DNA of 34,545 nt from Bradyrhizobium sp. 141 (GTDB lineage Bacteria; Pseudomonadota; Alphaproteobacteria; Rhizobiales; Xanthobacteraceae), in contig NZ_JADPKR010000091.1 in NCBI RefSeq assembly GCF_023074055.1, positions 1-34,545 of the forward strand, written 5' to 3'. Of the stretch, positions 7,943 through 17,179 are shown piece after piece. A program made the translations under genes and the position numbers. The notes beneath the pieces were generated by a model that did not search any database, had not been told where the DNA came from, and saw only the letters and a list, made by a program, of their open reading frames with translations. Position 1 is the first letter of the stretch. Every line of letters begins with the position of its first letter.

Positions 7943-8085
7943 ATATGCCTCGATCCGTTCGATCCTCAAGAACGGCCTCTATCGGACGTTCCTCGACGAG
8001 ACATCCGACCAACCAGCCCCCGCGCCACGGCAACATCCGCAGTCAGGGTTATTTCCACTGACCCATGGAGACTTCGATGCTGACG
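7940..8085 (+). pseudogene. IS21-family remnant: end of istA and first codons of istB
   Basis: The frame reads RYASIRSILKNGLYRTFLDE, then with a small shift RHGNIRSQGYFH and a stop, the typical IstA C-terminus. Ten or so bases later METSMLTRPT opens, typical of the start of the IstB helper ATPase, but it degenerates after a few codons. Both proteins act together in cut-and-paste transposition. Only about 150 bases survive, joined directly to the 23-bp repeat array. Confidence 0.75.
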
Positions 8086-8170
8086 CGTCCTACCCGTGGT
8101 CGTTCGTTAAGAAGCTGATTTCCCGGCCGCGATCCCGGCTGAACGGCAGGCGGCGTGCAGCACGGTGGGC

Positions 8171-8948
8171 TCAAACGGCCGCTCGCCATCGCGACCGGGA
8201 AACAGCCAGCGTGTCGGTCGGGTCAGCCGCCAATAGGCCCGCAGAGGTGCTGTCGTCGATCATGATCAGGACACGGAAGCGGCGGCCATCCGTGAGCTGA
8301 TCCGACACGAGCTCGAGTGACCAGTGATCGCTGGGCGCCATCGGCACCGTCATTGGTGCTGGGGTCCCGATCGCCCGCTGCGGCCGCCACGGCCATGAAC
8401 CGCGAGCTTCTCTTCCCCGTAGAGCCGGAAACGCTTCTTGTGGTTGACCAGGTAGCCCTCCCGCTTGAGCAGGATGTGCAGGCGCCGATAGTCCAAGCGG
8501 CGGCGCTCCTGGGCGATCGCTCTCATGCGCTGCCGCAGGTCGGAATCAATCGCCCGATCGTCTGGTATTTGATGGTCATACGTCAATACGGATGGCTCAA
8601 CACGCCCGCCGTTCGCCCATCCCGTGGGATGCGCGACAACTTTCCGCTTGGCCGCGGGCGTCATCACTTCTTTCCCCACAGGTCCTTCAGCGCCGCATTC
8701 TCCAGCATGGTGTCGGCCAGCAGCCGCTTCAGCCGCTTGGCCTCTGAGACCTCTCGCCCGCCGAAGTTGGCTTTCCACTTGTAGATGCTGGCGTCGCTGA
8801 CGCCATGCTTGCGGCACAGATCAGCGGGCGAAACATCGGCCTTATGTTGCTTCAAGATTCCGGTGATCTGCTTCTGTATTTGGTCTGCCTCTATCAATCT
8901 CTTAAGAGCGCGTGCCCCGGGTACCTCCCTTCTGTTCGTGGTCGGCAA
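8171..8948 (-). pseudogene. IS3-family transposase genes orfA and orfB, truncated
   Basis: OrfA (about 8890 to 8664) reads QITGILKQHKADVSPADLCR, KHGVSDASIYKWKANFGG and EVSEAKRLKRLLADTMLENA. It lacks about ten residues usually found between two RLK triplets, probably lost by recombination between them, and its N-terminal residues are not family-like. OrfB follows with PAAKRKVVAH, DLRQRMRAIAQERRRLDYRR and LHILLKREGYLVNHKKRFRL. A shifted frame gives SDHWSLELVSDQLTDGRRFR, with D in VLIMIDDSTS, before it ends near 8171. The rest of the DDE core is absent. Confidence 0.85.
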
Positions 8949-9014
8949 AGCCGCCGAATAATGGGATTCGGTTGAATGGTCGGTTCAAGCTCTTCGGGGT
9001 AGTCAGCCGACTAG

Positions 9015-9860
9015 GTCGTGTGGACTCTTGGGATTCTCAAATCGGATTGAATGTGATTCAAGGCTTTCTTTTAGGAGGAAGCCTTGGGTGTCATGGAACG
9101 GCTCGTTCTGAGCGATGCGCAATGGGATCGTATCTCCGGCTTGACCATCGGTCGGCCGGACCAGCGTGGCTCGACGGGCCGCGACAACCGCATGTTCGTC
9201 GAGGGCGTTTTATGGATCGTGCGGACCGGTTCGCCGTGGCGTGATCTGCCAGAAGCGTTCGGCGAGTGGAATAGCGCGTTTCGGCGCTTCAGCCGGTGGA
9301 GCGCAAAGGGGGTTTTGGCTGCGCATGTTCGAAGCGCTCGCAGATGATCCGGACTTTGAGTACTTGATCGTTGACTCCACCATCGTCCGCGCCCACCAGC
9401 ACGCCAGCGCGGCGCAAAAGGGGGGCTCAAAATCAGGCCATCGGACGTTCGCGCGGCGGCCCGACGACAAAAATCAATATGGCTGTCCGCGGCTTGGGTT
9501 GCCCGGTCCGTTTCTTCCTAACAGTGGGGCAAGCCGGTGATGCGCCTGAGGCCCAGCCGCTCATCGAGGGGCTTCCAGCCGAGGTCGTAATGGGCGATGC
9601 AGCCTACGATTCCGATGCACTGCGATCTTCCATCGCCGCAAAGGGCGCTCAAGCCGTCATTCCGAACAACCCCTCGCGGGCAATCAAATATCCGCTCAAC
9701 AAACCACTCTATGCCGAGCGTCACCTGATCGAATGCTGCTTCTCGAAACTCAAGCGGTTCAGGCGTGTCGCGACCCGTTACGAAAAGACCGCACGAAATT
9801 ACTTCGCCATCGTAACTATCGCCGCAACCCTGCTCTGGTTAAGGTAACTGTCCACACGAC
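9015..9860 (+). mobile_element. IS5-family (IS427-like) insertion sequence flanked by CTAG
   Basis: Ends GTCGTGTGGAC and its exact inverse GTCCACACGAC lie at 9015-9025 and 9850-9860, each flanked outside by CTAG (9011-9014 and 9861-9864). The CTAG copies fit a target duplication, although being palindromic they also extend the inverted repeat. The element is 846 bp and carries transposase frames on the plus strand. It sits between an IS3 remnant and an IS110 remnant. Confidence 0.88.
9084..9847 (+). pseudogene. IS5-family transposase split over three frames
   Basis: Frame one (9084-9347) gives MERLVLSDAQWDRISGLTIG, RTGSPWRDLPEAFGEWNSAF and RRFSRWSAKGV. A second frame continues WLRMFEALADDPDFEYLIVD and STIVRAHQHASAAQKGG, and a third (to 9847) AQNQAIGRSRGGPTTKINMA, VMGDAAYDSDALRSSIAAKG and ERHLIECCFSKLKRFRRVAT. 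The catalytic residues are D in IVDSTIV, D in MGDAAYD and E in IECCFSKLK. IS427-type elements use one programmed frameshift, usually at a purine run such as CAAAAGGGGGG near 9416. The other shift, at GGGGGTTTTGG near 9310, looks like a one-base insertion. The TTG at 9084 stands five bases after AGGAGG (9073-9078), the ATG at 9093 fourteen, so TTG may be the true start. Confidence 0.85.
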
Positions 9861-9910
9861 CTAGAGGCCGGACGCGAGATCATGCGAACTCGACCATCCC
9901 ACGTCCCGCG

Positions 9911-10830
9911 ACGGGCGTCTTTTTGGATGGCGATGGCGTCCTTCGCTGCCGCCATCCATTTGAGCGGTTTGGCCTGGAGGCAGGACCGACCTCAGAATGG
10001 CTAACCGCAATTTTAGTCGAACTTGGGTTGCCGGCCGTCAGTTTGGAAGCCCGCCAGGTTAAGGCGGCACTTTCAGCCATGCCGGAAGACCGATCGGAAC
10101 GACGCCCGTGGCATCGCGCAGGTGGTGAGAACGGAATGGTTCAAGCCTGTTCATGTCAAGAGTATTGGCAGCCAAACGGCGCGGACCTTGGCGGCTGCTC
10201 GCAAGCATATCATCCGCTCCATCGCTGCCACACAGACAGTCACTCCGAGGAGTTCTGCGTCCGCTCGGTCTCAAAGCCGGAATCGTCTCGTGGACTCTGT
10301 TCGCGACGCGAGTTCGTGAATTGGTCCGCGATGACGCCACACTGGACGATCATGAATCCGCTGCATGCCGGACGCGAAGCGCTGATGTGGGAGTACGCCC
10401 GACTCTATCGTCTGGTTCTGAAGGCCTGCGCAGCGACCCGGCTTGTCGGCTCTGACGATGCCAGGGATAGGCCCGGTCTTTGCGTTGACCTTCCGCTCCA
10501 CCGTGGACGATCCCAGGCCATTCCTGCATTCCCAATCCGTAGGCGCCTATCTCGGGTTGACGCTCCGGCGATACCAATCTGGCGAAATTGATCGGGTGGA
10601 CGGATCACAAAAGTCGGAGATGGAGAGACGCGCACGGCATTGTTCGAAGCTGCCAACCTCGTTCGCACGCCTCAACGATGGTCTCCGATGAATGCTCGGG
10701 CGGTGCGCGTTGCACACCGGCAAGGAAGCAAGCGTGCGAAGGTCGCGCTGGCCAAAACGATGCTGTCGTCCTTCACCGAATGTGGGTCGATGAAACCGAA
10801 TTCGATCGACGGCGCGTCCGCCAACATCGT
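9911..10830 (+). pseudogene. IS110-family transposase lacking its first residues, with several frameshifts
   Basis: Joined across frames the sequence reads DGDGVLRCRHPFERFGLEAG, KTDRNDARGIAQVVRTEWFK, HVKSIGSQTARTL, GVLRPLGLKAGIVSWTLFAT, MPGIGPVFALTFRSTVDDPR, SVGAYLGLTLRRYQSGEIDR and RVAHRQGSKRAKVALAKTM, ending in VVLHRMWVDETEF. This is nearly the full length of an IS110 transposase, including the DEDD-type KTDRNDA block and the transposase_20 domain. At least five frameshifts make it inactive. The first 30-40 residues are absent here, but a matching N-terminus lies inverted just downstream (10826-10912). Confidence 0.88.
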
Positions 10831-10912
10831 TCCCTTCCCGATACTTTTCGGTCTCGTCCACCGTACATATCGCAACGGAATTCAGCGGAAAATCGAGGCC
10901 GACGTAGATCAT
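10826..10912 (-). pseudogene. Inverted N-terminal fragment of an IS110-family transposase
   Basis: The minus strand starts MIYVGLDFPLNSVAICTVDE, continues TEKYREGND and then becomes the antisense of the neighbouring IS110 remnant. This is the RNase H-like opening of IS110 enzymes, with the first catalytic aspartate in GLDF. A good ribosome site (AGGAGG) precedes the ATG. It is oriented opposite to the body at 9911-10830, which lacks exactly this part. Confidence 0.8.
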
Positions 10913-11079
10913 AGCTTTTCCTCCTTTGACAGGCGATCTTCCGTCAAAACGTGCTGCGCGGCAAATCGCGATTGGAACCGAATACCCATCTGTTCCGTAA
11001 AGCAGCTGCGCTTCATGCTCTGGTCCTTGTCTTGGGCGACAGCGAACTTCAATCTGGATTAAGTCCAGGTGGCAAGATC

Positions 11080-11265
11080 ACGCGGAGTCGATCTTCAAGT
11101 CACGGCATTGCTGAAACGGGAAAGTCTTGGTTGGTCGCATATTGGGGCGATCGCAGGTTCTGTCCTTCTTTCGGAGCCTTCCAGCTTCCTTGGTAGGTAT
11201 GGAGGGCGTGCGAGTGCCCGTCACTGGGCACGCGAGGTCGCGGCGTTGGGCCACGCTGTCCGCCG
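11080..11265 (+). pseudogene. Second IS110/IS1111-type N-terminal fragment
   Basis: Reading across frames gives GVDL, then GIAETGK with VLV, LSFFRSLPASLVGMEG, and ASARHWAREVAALGHAVR. These match residues about 10 to 75 of an IS110-type transposase different from the one just upstream; the AKSVFQVH segment after GVDL is partly deleted. Nothing of the later domains follows. Confidence 0.7.
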
Positions 11266-11284
11266 CCAGCCTAGTGATAGCCGA

Positions 11285-11660
11285 CCATCCTACGCACGAC
11301 GGCGCAGTTCATCTGCTCGACGAACCCACTGGTCGTTCTTCCGGTAAGGCCGGCAACGCGTGAAGACGATGTTGGCCGCATCGCAGTAGGCTTTCAGCGT
11401 CTCGTTCATGAACACGGTATCATTGCCCGTATCGAGGCCGAGCAGCGCAAAGGGCAATTGTTTGCTCAATTTGACCAACACCCGTGCTCAACAGCGTTTG
11501 TTCGCGCACGATCAGAGGGGCGCAGTCCGTCCAGCCATGCGCAATGTCGGTGAGCACAAGTGTTTCGCTGAAGCTGCCGCTCGCCGATGGACCGCTGTGC
11601 GCGACAAGGTCAGCCTCGACGAACCCCGGCCGGATCGTTCCAATCTGCCGACGTCCGTAT
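11285..11660 (-). pseudogene. Fragment of a DDE integrase-type transposase
   Basis: The minus strand reads PGFVEADLVAHSGPSASGSF, TLVLTDIAHGWTDCAPLIVR, then after a frameshift LPFALLGLDTGNDTVFMNET and LKAYCDAANIVFTRCRPYRK ND. The aspartates in VEADLV and GLDTGND fit the first two catalytic positions of an integrase core domain. The glutamate region and both ends are missing. It is fused upstream to the first part of an IS3 OrfA, an illegitimate junction near 11660. Confidence 0.75.
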
Positions 11661-11885
11661 TGCAAACTGCGACGCAGCCCATCATACTTCGTCTTTCAAT
11701 TGAAATAGGTCGTCTGAGTGATTCCGGCCTTGTGGCAGATCTCCGCAACCGGCACGCCGTCGGCGTCCTGCATGAGAATGAACGCCTTCTGGGCGTCTGA
11801 AAACTTCGAGGGCTTGTTCTTCGCTCCTCCTAGCCGGAATCAGTGCGAAAAACTCTAGCCAAAATGGTCCAGTTTGCTGGCCTCA
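11660..11885 (-). pseudogene. IS3-family 5' end and start of orfA
   Basis: From the minus-strand end CCTCA (11881-11885, likely the element terminus) a ribosome-site-like AGGAGGAG leads into KNKPSKFSDAQKAFILMQDA, DGVPVAEICHKAGITQTTYF N, a stop where TRP is usual, and KTKYDGL. The start codon seems lost, as AGCGAAG stands where ATGAAG would be expected. The same 5' end occurs again at 20489-20544. Confidence 0.75.
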
Positions 11886-12211
11886 GATCACTTTCATGTT
11901 CTGTCGAGCCTTACGAAACGCTGCGCTCAAGATTCGCATGGGTGGCTTCCATGCAGATTGATGTTTCTGCATTATCTAGTTTGCAGAATGCAGCCGTCAT
12001 AAACGTCCAAGCACGCCGCCGTCGCGAAGTTGACGCAAGGACATCCGTAAATTCGCCCTTGTTCACGACCATTTATTTGCAGTAGAGTGATGCTACGCTG
12101 TCTCTCTTGCGAAAGCTTGGAGTGAGCCTAGCGCTATCATGAATGTCTGAGCAGCAGGCGCCAGTTAGAGAACCCGATAAGGTACGTAAATCTCGCGATA
12201 GCGCTGAGTTG
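11886..12211. other. Gene-free stretch before the CoA-transferase 3' end
   Basis: No coding sequence is supported. The stretch contains the candidate tts-box-like site described separately at 12100-12117. The base composition is visibly richer in A and T than the flanking IS debris. Confidence 0.5.
12100..12117 (+). promoter_or_regulatory. Possible tts-box-like site
   Basis: GTCTCTCTTGCGAAAGCT keeps the GTC, seven-base spacer and CGAAAGCT layout remembered for TtsI-binding tts boxes of rhizobial type III secretion promoters (like GTCAGCTTNTCGAAAGCT), with mismatches in the spacer. No gene follows it on the plus strand, so it may be a relic or chance. Confidence 0.25.
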
Positions 12212-14653
12212 TTAGTCTGACGACACCTTTGCTTGGAGCTCCTCTTCGGACAGCATCGCGGTACCGATAATGCCCTCTCTCGTCAGTTGCGCGATGTCGG
12301 CAGCAGCGAGCCCGAGAAGCTCAGATAAAATCTCTCTGTTATCTTGTCCAAGCGTCGGTGCAGCTGCGCGGATTCCATAGGGCGCTTCACCTTCGCGAAT
12401 CGGCATTGACGGCTGCGGATGCGAGCCAATGAAGACGCGTTCGATTTCCTGCAGATACCCGCGCGACTTAAGTTGCCGATCGCTGAGCAAGTCAATTGGC
12501 AGGCGGGCCACGCCTGCCGCAATCCTCGCCGCCTGCAACTCCGACATCGCCTGGTCCGCGTCGCGGGCCATCGTCCAGGCTTCGATGCCTCTTTCGATCA
12601 ACTCCTCGATGTCGCGGCGAGCTTCGGCAGATTTCAGCGACATGTCTGTGGCCCAATCTGGTCGACCGATAAGAACGGCAAGCCTTTGCCACATATGCTC
12701 GTCGGTCGCGGTTACCACAATCCAGTTGTCCTCACCGGCACACCGGAAGCAGCCATGCGGTACGAACTCTGGATGTCGATTGCCGTATTTAACCGGCTGC
12801 GCACCGTCGATCGAATGGAGAGTGATCCATGGCGCCGCAAAGGGCATCATGCATTCGATCTGCGCAAGATCAATGAATTGCCCGCGCCCGGTGGTGCGAG
12901 CGTGAATCAGCGCAACCAGAACTGCAGCACAGCCGTTCAACCCACCAACAGCATCTCCAAACGCGATGTGGCTCATCACGGGTGGTCCGTCGGACTTGCC
13001 GATCACAGTCGGCAACCCCGAGCCCTGCTCGAGAGTCGAGCCATAGGCCCGGCAAGTGCGACGGACGCTGTTCGTGCCAAAGGCTGACATCGACATCATC
13101 ACGAGCCGGGGGTTGAGCTTTCTGAGTACATCGTAGCCAAGCCCGAGCCTCGGCAGCACATCCGCCGAATAATTGTTAACAACAACATCGGCCCCCGCTG
13201 AGAGCCGTTTGGCAAGATCGAGGCCTTGCGACCGCGTCAGGTCGAGGGTGATGCCGCGCTTGTTGCGGTTCATGACGCAGAACTCCGGCTTCATTTCGTA
13301 CATCTGGCTGTCAACGTAGGCACGGCGCCGGTCAACGCCGCGCCACCAGTCCGGATACTGGATAGCTTCGATCTTGATGACGTCCGCACCGAGATCCGCC
13401 AATGTGCGCGTACACAACGGACCCGCCCAGCCCATCGAGAAGTCGATGACGCGTATCCCCTGCAATGGCAGCCCGCCTGCATCGATGCATCCGGACGGTA
13501 CCGGCGCAGTGCCGGTGAGGCGTCTTCCTGTATTCGCGAAACGCTGCTGCTCGCCCGGAGCTGGAACCTTGCCGCCCCGGCGCGGCGGCGTGGATGTCAG
13601 CCGCTGCGTTGAGCCGGCGGTCAGACCTTCTTCTCCGCCAAGGAGTACAGGCACGATTGCGCCGCGCTCCCTCTTCTCCGCATCCCGCAGCAGATCGGAT
13701 ATTTCGGGCACCGGCACGATCGGGATCTTGCGCTTCAGTCCCTCCGCGAACCACTCCTGCGCTGTCCGCGTTTTGAGTCTCGGCATGAAATGCCGTTCGA
13801 TCTGCTCCGTGTTTCGCAGACGATCGACGCCGAAGAGCAGAGCCGGATCATCACGCAATTCGGAGAGGCCGAGCACGTCACAGAACGCACGCCATTGTGC
13901 CGGTGTGCCTGTCGTGACGCCAAGCCACCCCTTCTTGGTTTCGTAAATGCCGGCGGGAAATGTCGGCCAGAAGCGGTTAATGCCAATCCGGCGCACCACG
14001 TCGCCGCGAGCAAATGCCTCCAACATGAGATACTCGCTGAGAGAGACGCTCGATTCGAACGTGCTGAGCGACCAGGACCGTCCTGCGCCGCCCTGCATTC
14101 GTGCAATCGCTGAAGAAGCCGCTGCGATGAAGCCCCACAGGCCCGCAAGGATACCCGTCTGAAAGTCTGGTGCGTGCAAGGGCCGTCCCGCTACCGGTCC
14201 AACCAGCTTAATGAGCCCAGCAAGCGCGCGAACTGTCGAATCGGTTGCGACGAATCTTGCATAGGGCCCTTCGCTACCGAACCAGCTCGCCTCGAGATAG
14301 ATCAACCCGGGACATTGCTCACGAATTGCGCCGATATCAACGATCGGGCAATCCGCAGGATCAACATCGCGCCCGTCGATCAGAATGTCGCAATCCTTGA
14401 TGATCGCAGTCAGCCTTGTGACCGCCCCGGGGTCGGCGCTATCCATTATGATGCTTGACTTGTTGAAGTTGAGGAATGCGAACCAAGCGCTCTTGCCACT
14501 GGGCGTGAGTGGCGCGCTGCGGCGAATTGGATCACCTGCTGGCGGCTCGACCTTCTGAACATCGGCGCCGAAATCGGCAAACAGCCGCGCGCAATAGCTG
14601 GTAGCGGCCGAGCTACCAATCTCGACGACCCGTAGATCCGACAACACACCCAT
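12212..14653 (-). CDS. Family III CoA-transferase (CaiB/BaiF type) with two fused copies
   Basis: The 813-residue protein holds two full CaiB/BaiF domains joined by a proline- and arginine-rich linker (about 355-390). Copy one begins LRVVEIGSSAATSYCARLFA; copy two begins GIRVIDFSMGWAGPLCTRTL (399-418). Family members usually move CoA between carboxylic acids through an aspartyl-CoA anhydride, working as interlaced dimers, so a fused pair could form one unit. Copy one keeps the expected aspartate (D138, in FVATDSTVRALAG). At the equivalent place copy two has glycine (G538, in CRAYGSTLEQGSGL), so probably only one active site works. ATG 14653 is chosen because AAGGAG lies six bases upstream; longer frames to 14698 have no such site. 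The next gene upstream is a monooxygenase on the same strand, about 300 bases away. Substrate unknown. Confidence 0.93.
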   Translation of the reverse strand: MGVLSDLRVVEIGSSAATSYCARLFADFGADVQKVEPPAGDPIRRSAPLTPSGKSAWFAFLNFNKSSIIMDSADPGAVTRLTAIIKDCDILIDGRDVDPADCPIVDIGAIREQCPGLIYLEASWFGSEGPYARFVATDSTVRALAGLIKLVGPVAGRPLHAPDFQTGILAGLWGFIAAASSAIARMQGGAGRSWSLSTFESSVSLSEYLMLEAFARGDVVRRIGINRFWPTFPAGIYETKKGWLGVTTGTPAQWRAFCDVLGLSELRDDPALLFGVDRLRNTEQIERHFMPRLKTRTAQEWFAEGLKRKIPIVPVPEISDLLRDAEKRERGAIVPVLLGGEEGLTAGSTQRLTSTPPRRGGKVPAPGEQQRFANTGRRLTGTAPVPSGCIDAGGLPLQGIRVIDFSMGWAGPLCTRTLADLGADVIKIEAIQYPDWWRGVDRRRAYVDSQMYEMKPEFCVMNRNKRGITLDLTRSQGLDLAKRLSAGADVVVNNYSADVLPRLGLGYDVLRKLNPRLVMMSMSAFGTNSVRRTCRAYGSTLEQGSGLPTVIGKSDGPPVMSHIAFGDAVGGLNGCAAVLVALIHARTTGRGQFIDLAQIECMMPFAAPWITLHSIDGAQPVKYGNRHPEFVPHGCFRCAGEDNWIVVTATDEHMWQRLAVLIGRPDWATDMSLKSAEARRDIEELIERGIEAWTMARDADQAMSELQAARIAAGVARLPIDLLSDRQLKSRGYLQEIERVFIGSHPQPSMPIREGEAPYGIRAAAPTLGQDNREILSELLGLAAADIAQLTREGIIGTAMLSEEELQAKVSSD

Positions 14654-14956
14654 CAAGGGCTCCTTCTTTCCAGCGATGACGATGCTCCGGAAGGCCATCT
14701 ACAAAGCCATCCCCCTGCCGTCACCGTGAACGGGGCTACTTACTAAGCATCTACATACGCGTGTTTGCGACTACTCCGCGGTGAGGCACGCTTCGAGAGC
14801 CGCTCAATCCAGCGCCCGACTCCGGGGGCTCGATACGGTTGTCGACGTCGAATATCATGCTAGTGGATGCGGCCCTTGCCGTTGGCAACAGGGCTCCGCA
14901 AGTTTCACCACCCGCCGTGCAAACGGTCGGATCCGCTCGATGGCTTTAACTCTTTT
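14654..14956. other. Intergenic stretch between monooxygenase and CoA-transferase genes
   Basis: No gene is supported. A promoter for the CoA-transferase gene could lie here because the gap is about 300 bases, but no clear -35/-10 pair was recognised. Confidence 0.4.
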
Positions 14957-16315
14957 TCACTGACGACCGCTTGCACTTCCCTGCGCCGCACGATTGGGTG
15001 GACGCCGGAGACCAAGGTTCTCTCTTAGAGTCTGTCCGGAGAATTGGGACCTGAATTTGCCTCGCCGGCGCAATTCGGGAACCACGAGATCAACAAAATC
15101 CTTGAGCCCGCTCGGAGCCATCGCCGGAATTACATTGAATCCGTCAGATGCGCGTTGATCAAACATCTCAATCATCGTGTTGGCAACTTCGTCCGGTGTT
15201 CCGACAGCCATGAGATGGCCACGGCTGTCCGATATGAAGCGGATCAATTGTCGCCATGTGAATTTCTCACGCGCTGCCAAGTCGAGGAGCAGCTTTTGAC
15301 GACTTTGGATGAAATTAGTCTGCGGTAAGGATTCGGGGACAAAGGAGTCGAGATCCATTGAACGAAGGTCGGTGACGAACCCCAACCAACGTTCAGCAGC
15401 GCCAACTAGAACGTCAATATGCGTATATGATTGTAGTCTTTCAAGCTTATCACGCGCTTCCTGTTTGGTGCTCCCAACGATCGGGACAATGCCGGGCATG
15501 ACTAGAACCTGATCATCCTCTCGGCCAAGTGCGCGCGCTTTCTCTTTGAGATTTGCATAGAATCGCTTACCGTTTTCTAAGGAAGGCTCGGCAGTGAACA
15601 CGACTTCGCCAAGCTCTGCAGCGAACTGCATTCCGGCATTGGAAGCGCCGGCTTGAACCAACACGGGATACCCTTGCGGAGGTCGCGCGATATTAAGTGG
15701 GCCCCTGACTGAGAAGTAGCCCCCTCTGTGATCAAGCAAATGCAGCTTCGTGGTATCAACGAAAATGCCACTTTCCTTGTCACGAATAAAAGCGTCGTCT
15801 TCCCACGTGTCCCAGAGACCCTTTACGACTTCTACGGCTTCTCGCGCTCGAGCATAGCGCGTGTCGTGATCTGGAAGTTCGCTGTCACCGAAATTTGGGC
15901 CCTCGAACTTATTTCCCGATGTGACAATGTTCCAAGCCGCACGTCCTCGCGATAAGTGGTCAAGTGAGGCGAACATTCGCGCAAGATGATAAGGGTGGTG
16001 GTACGTCGTCGTGGCTGTCGCGACAAGACCGATGTCTTGTGTTTTCGATGAAAGTGCCGATATCAGCGTGATCGGCTCGAACCCATCGTTTCGGCTGACA
16101 CGAGCTATGTGTGCATCATCTCGTTCTAATACGCTAGGGCTGTCGGCGAGAAATACGAAGTGAAATGTCGCCCCTTCGGCAATTGCCGCCATATCAGCAT
16201 AATAATCGAGATCAACTCCGCCCTTCGCTGGTACGCTTGGATCGCGCCAGGCACCTTCATTATAGCCTGCCTGAACAAGGAACAATCCGAGTTTCATTTC
16301 ACCATTGCGCAACAT
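14957..16315 (-). CDS. FMN-dependent monooxygenase of the NtaA/SnaA/DszA type (bacterial luciferase-like)
   Basis: The 452-residue protein has the luciferase-like fold text: MKLGLFLVQAGYNEGAWRDP at the start, FHFVFLADSP, FEPITLISALSSKTQDIGLV, TATTTYHHPYHLARMFASLD, SRGRAAWNIVTS, RYARAREAVEVVKGLWDTWE and PQGYPVLVQAGASNAGMQFA. These are marks of the NtaA/SnaA/DmoA subgroup, which use FMNH2 from a partner reductase to oxidise small substrates such as nitrilotriacetate or sulfones. Length is as usual for the subgroup. The ATG at 16315 is preceded by AAAGGA with seven-base spacing; the second ATG at 16297 has no good site. No flavin reductase gene is nearby, so one elsewhere must supply FMNH2. With the CoA-transferase downstream it suggests a small catabolic set. 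Substrate not predictable. Confidence 0.92.
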   Translation of the reverse strand: MLRNGEMKLGLFLVQAGYNEGAWRDPSVPAKGGVDLDYYADMAAIAEGATFHFVFLADSPSVLERDDAHIARVSRNDGFEPITLISALSSKTQDIGLVATATTTYHHPYHLARMFASLDHLSRGRAAWNIVTSGNKFEGPNFGDSELPDHDTRYARAREAVEVVKGLWDTWEDDAFIRDKESGIFVDTTKLHLLDHRGGYFSVRGPLNIARPPQGYPVLVQAGASNAGMQFAAELGEVVFTAEPSLENGKRFYANLKEKARALGREDDQVLVMPGIVPIVGSTKQEARDKLERLQSYTHIDVLVGAAERWLGFVTDLRSMDLDSFVPESLPQTNFIQSRQKLLLDLAAREKFTWRQLIRFISDSRGHLMAVGTPDEVANTMIEMFDQRASDGFNVIPAMAPSGLKDFVDLVVPELRRRGKFRSQFSGQTLRENLGLRRPPNRAAQGSASGRQ

Positions 16316-17179
16316 GCCGTATTCCTTTCGAATTGAACTATCTTTCGCGCACGCGGTCAGCCCTTCGCACTTCTTTCAGCTGGCAGAGCACTCAATTTTT
16401 GCAGACAGAGATCTCGAGCGTTTCGCGAATTCGTTCTGACACACATCTGGGAAAACTAGTGTTGGGGTATCAGTCGAGCTGCAAGATCCTCACACGTTTC
16501 TAACCGTCCTCACGCCAAGCAGGTGACATACTTCAGTTGTTTAGTTCAACTGGTAGCAGTGGTAGTTGACGGGAGCGACAATTGTTGCAGGCGGCGGCAA
16601 GCCGTGGGCGTCACGACATGCCCAGGGCCTGCCTGGGCCCGGCAAACATCGGCAGGAGCTGTCGGGCACGCAGGGAAGATCAGCCGTTAGACATTTCTCC
16701 TTGCGTCGAATGTCAAGCAACGCGTCTCGTGCCGGGGACGCAGAAATACCGACCCCGACTTCGCGACACCAGAAGATGATTTCTGGATGAGCCCATTCCC
16801 GAATGCGGCGCGTTTGACTCGCACAGTTCGCGACAAGACTCCAAAAAGAGCTGTTCGCTCCGAGAATCGAGCTTCTGGGCGCAGAAATGAGATTTGACCG
16901 CCTCAGCTCATAGTGGTTTACATTAACTTGGAGGGCCTCACGTCAGCCGGTGCGTCCAAAACTCATTCTGTATCTGTTCAAAGAATTGATGCTGATAAAC
17001 CCGGAAACTTCATCACAAACTCCTGCCCGCACTCGCCGTGTTGGTGCTGGCTATTTCTCCTCGTTCCAGCAATCACGCCAGCTCTGCGGATAACTCGACC
17101 GACCTCTCTCGTGTCGTACCATCATTTTCCTGTTCGCCGCCACCAATACACTCGCGCGCTTTCGGCGCCCGTACCCGCG
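16316..17179. other. Long stretch without a recognisable gene
   Basis: Short frames exist (for example plus-strand 16566-16790), but none resembles a protein family or has a convincing ribosome site. Nothing resembling a tRNA was accepted, although GGTAGCAGTGGTAG near 16551 looks faintly like a D-arm. Confidence 0.5.

Noticed and set aside
16530..16600. tRNA-like stretch (GGTAGCAGTGGTAG)
   Set aside because: No acceptor stem or TTCRA arm could be formed around it.
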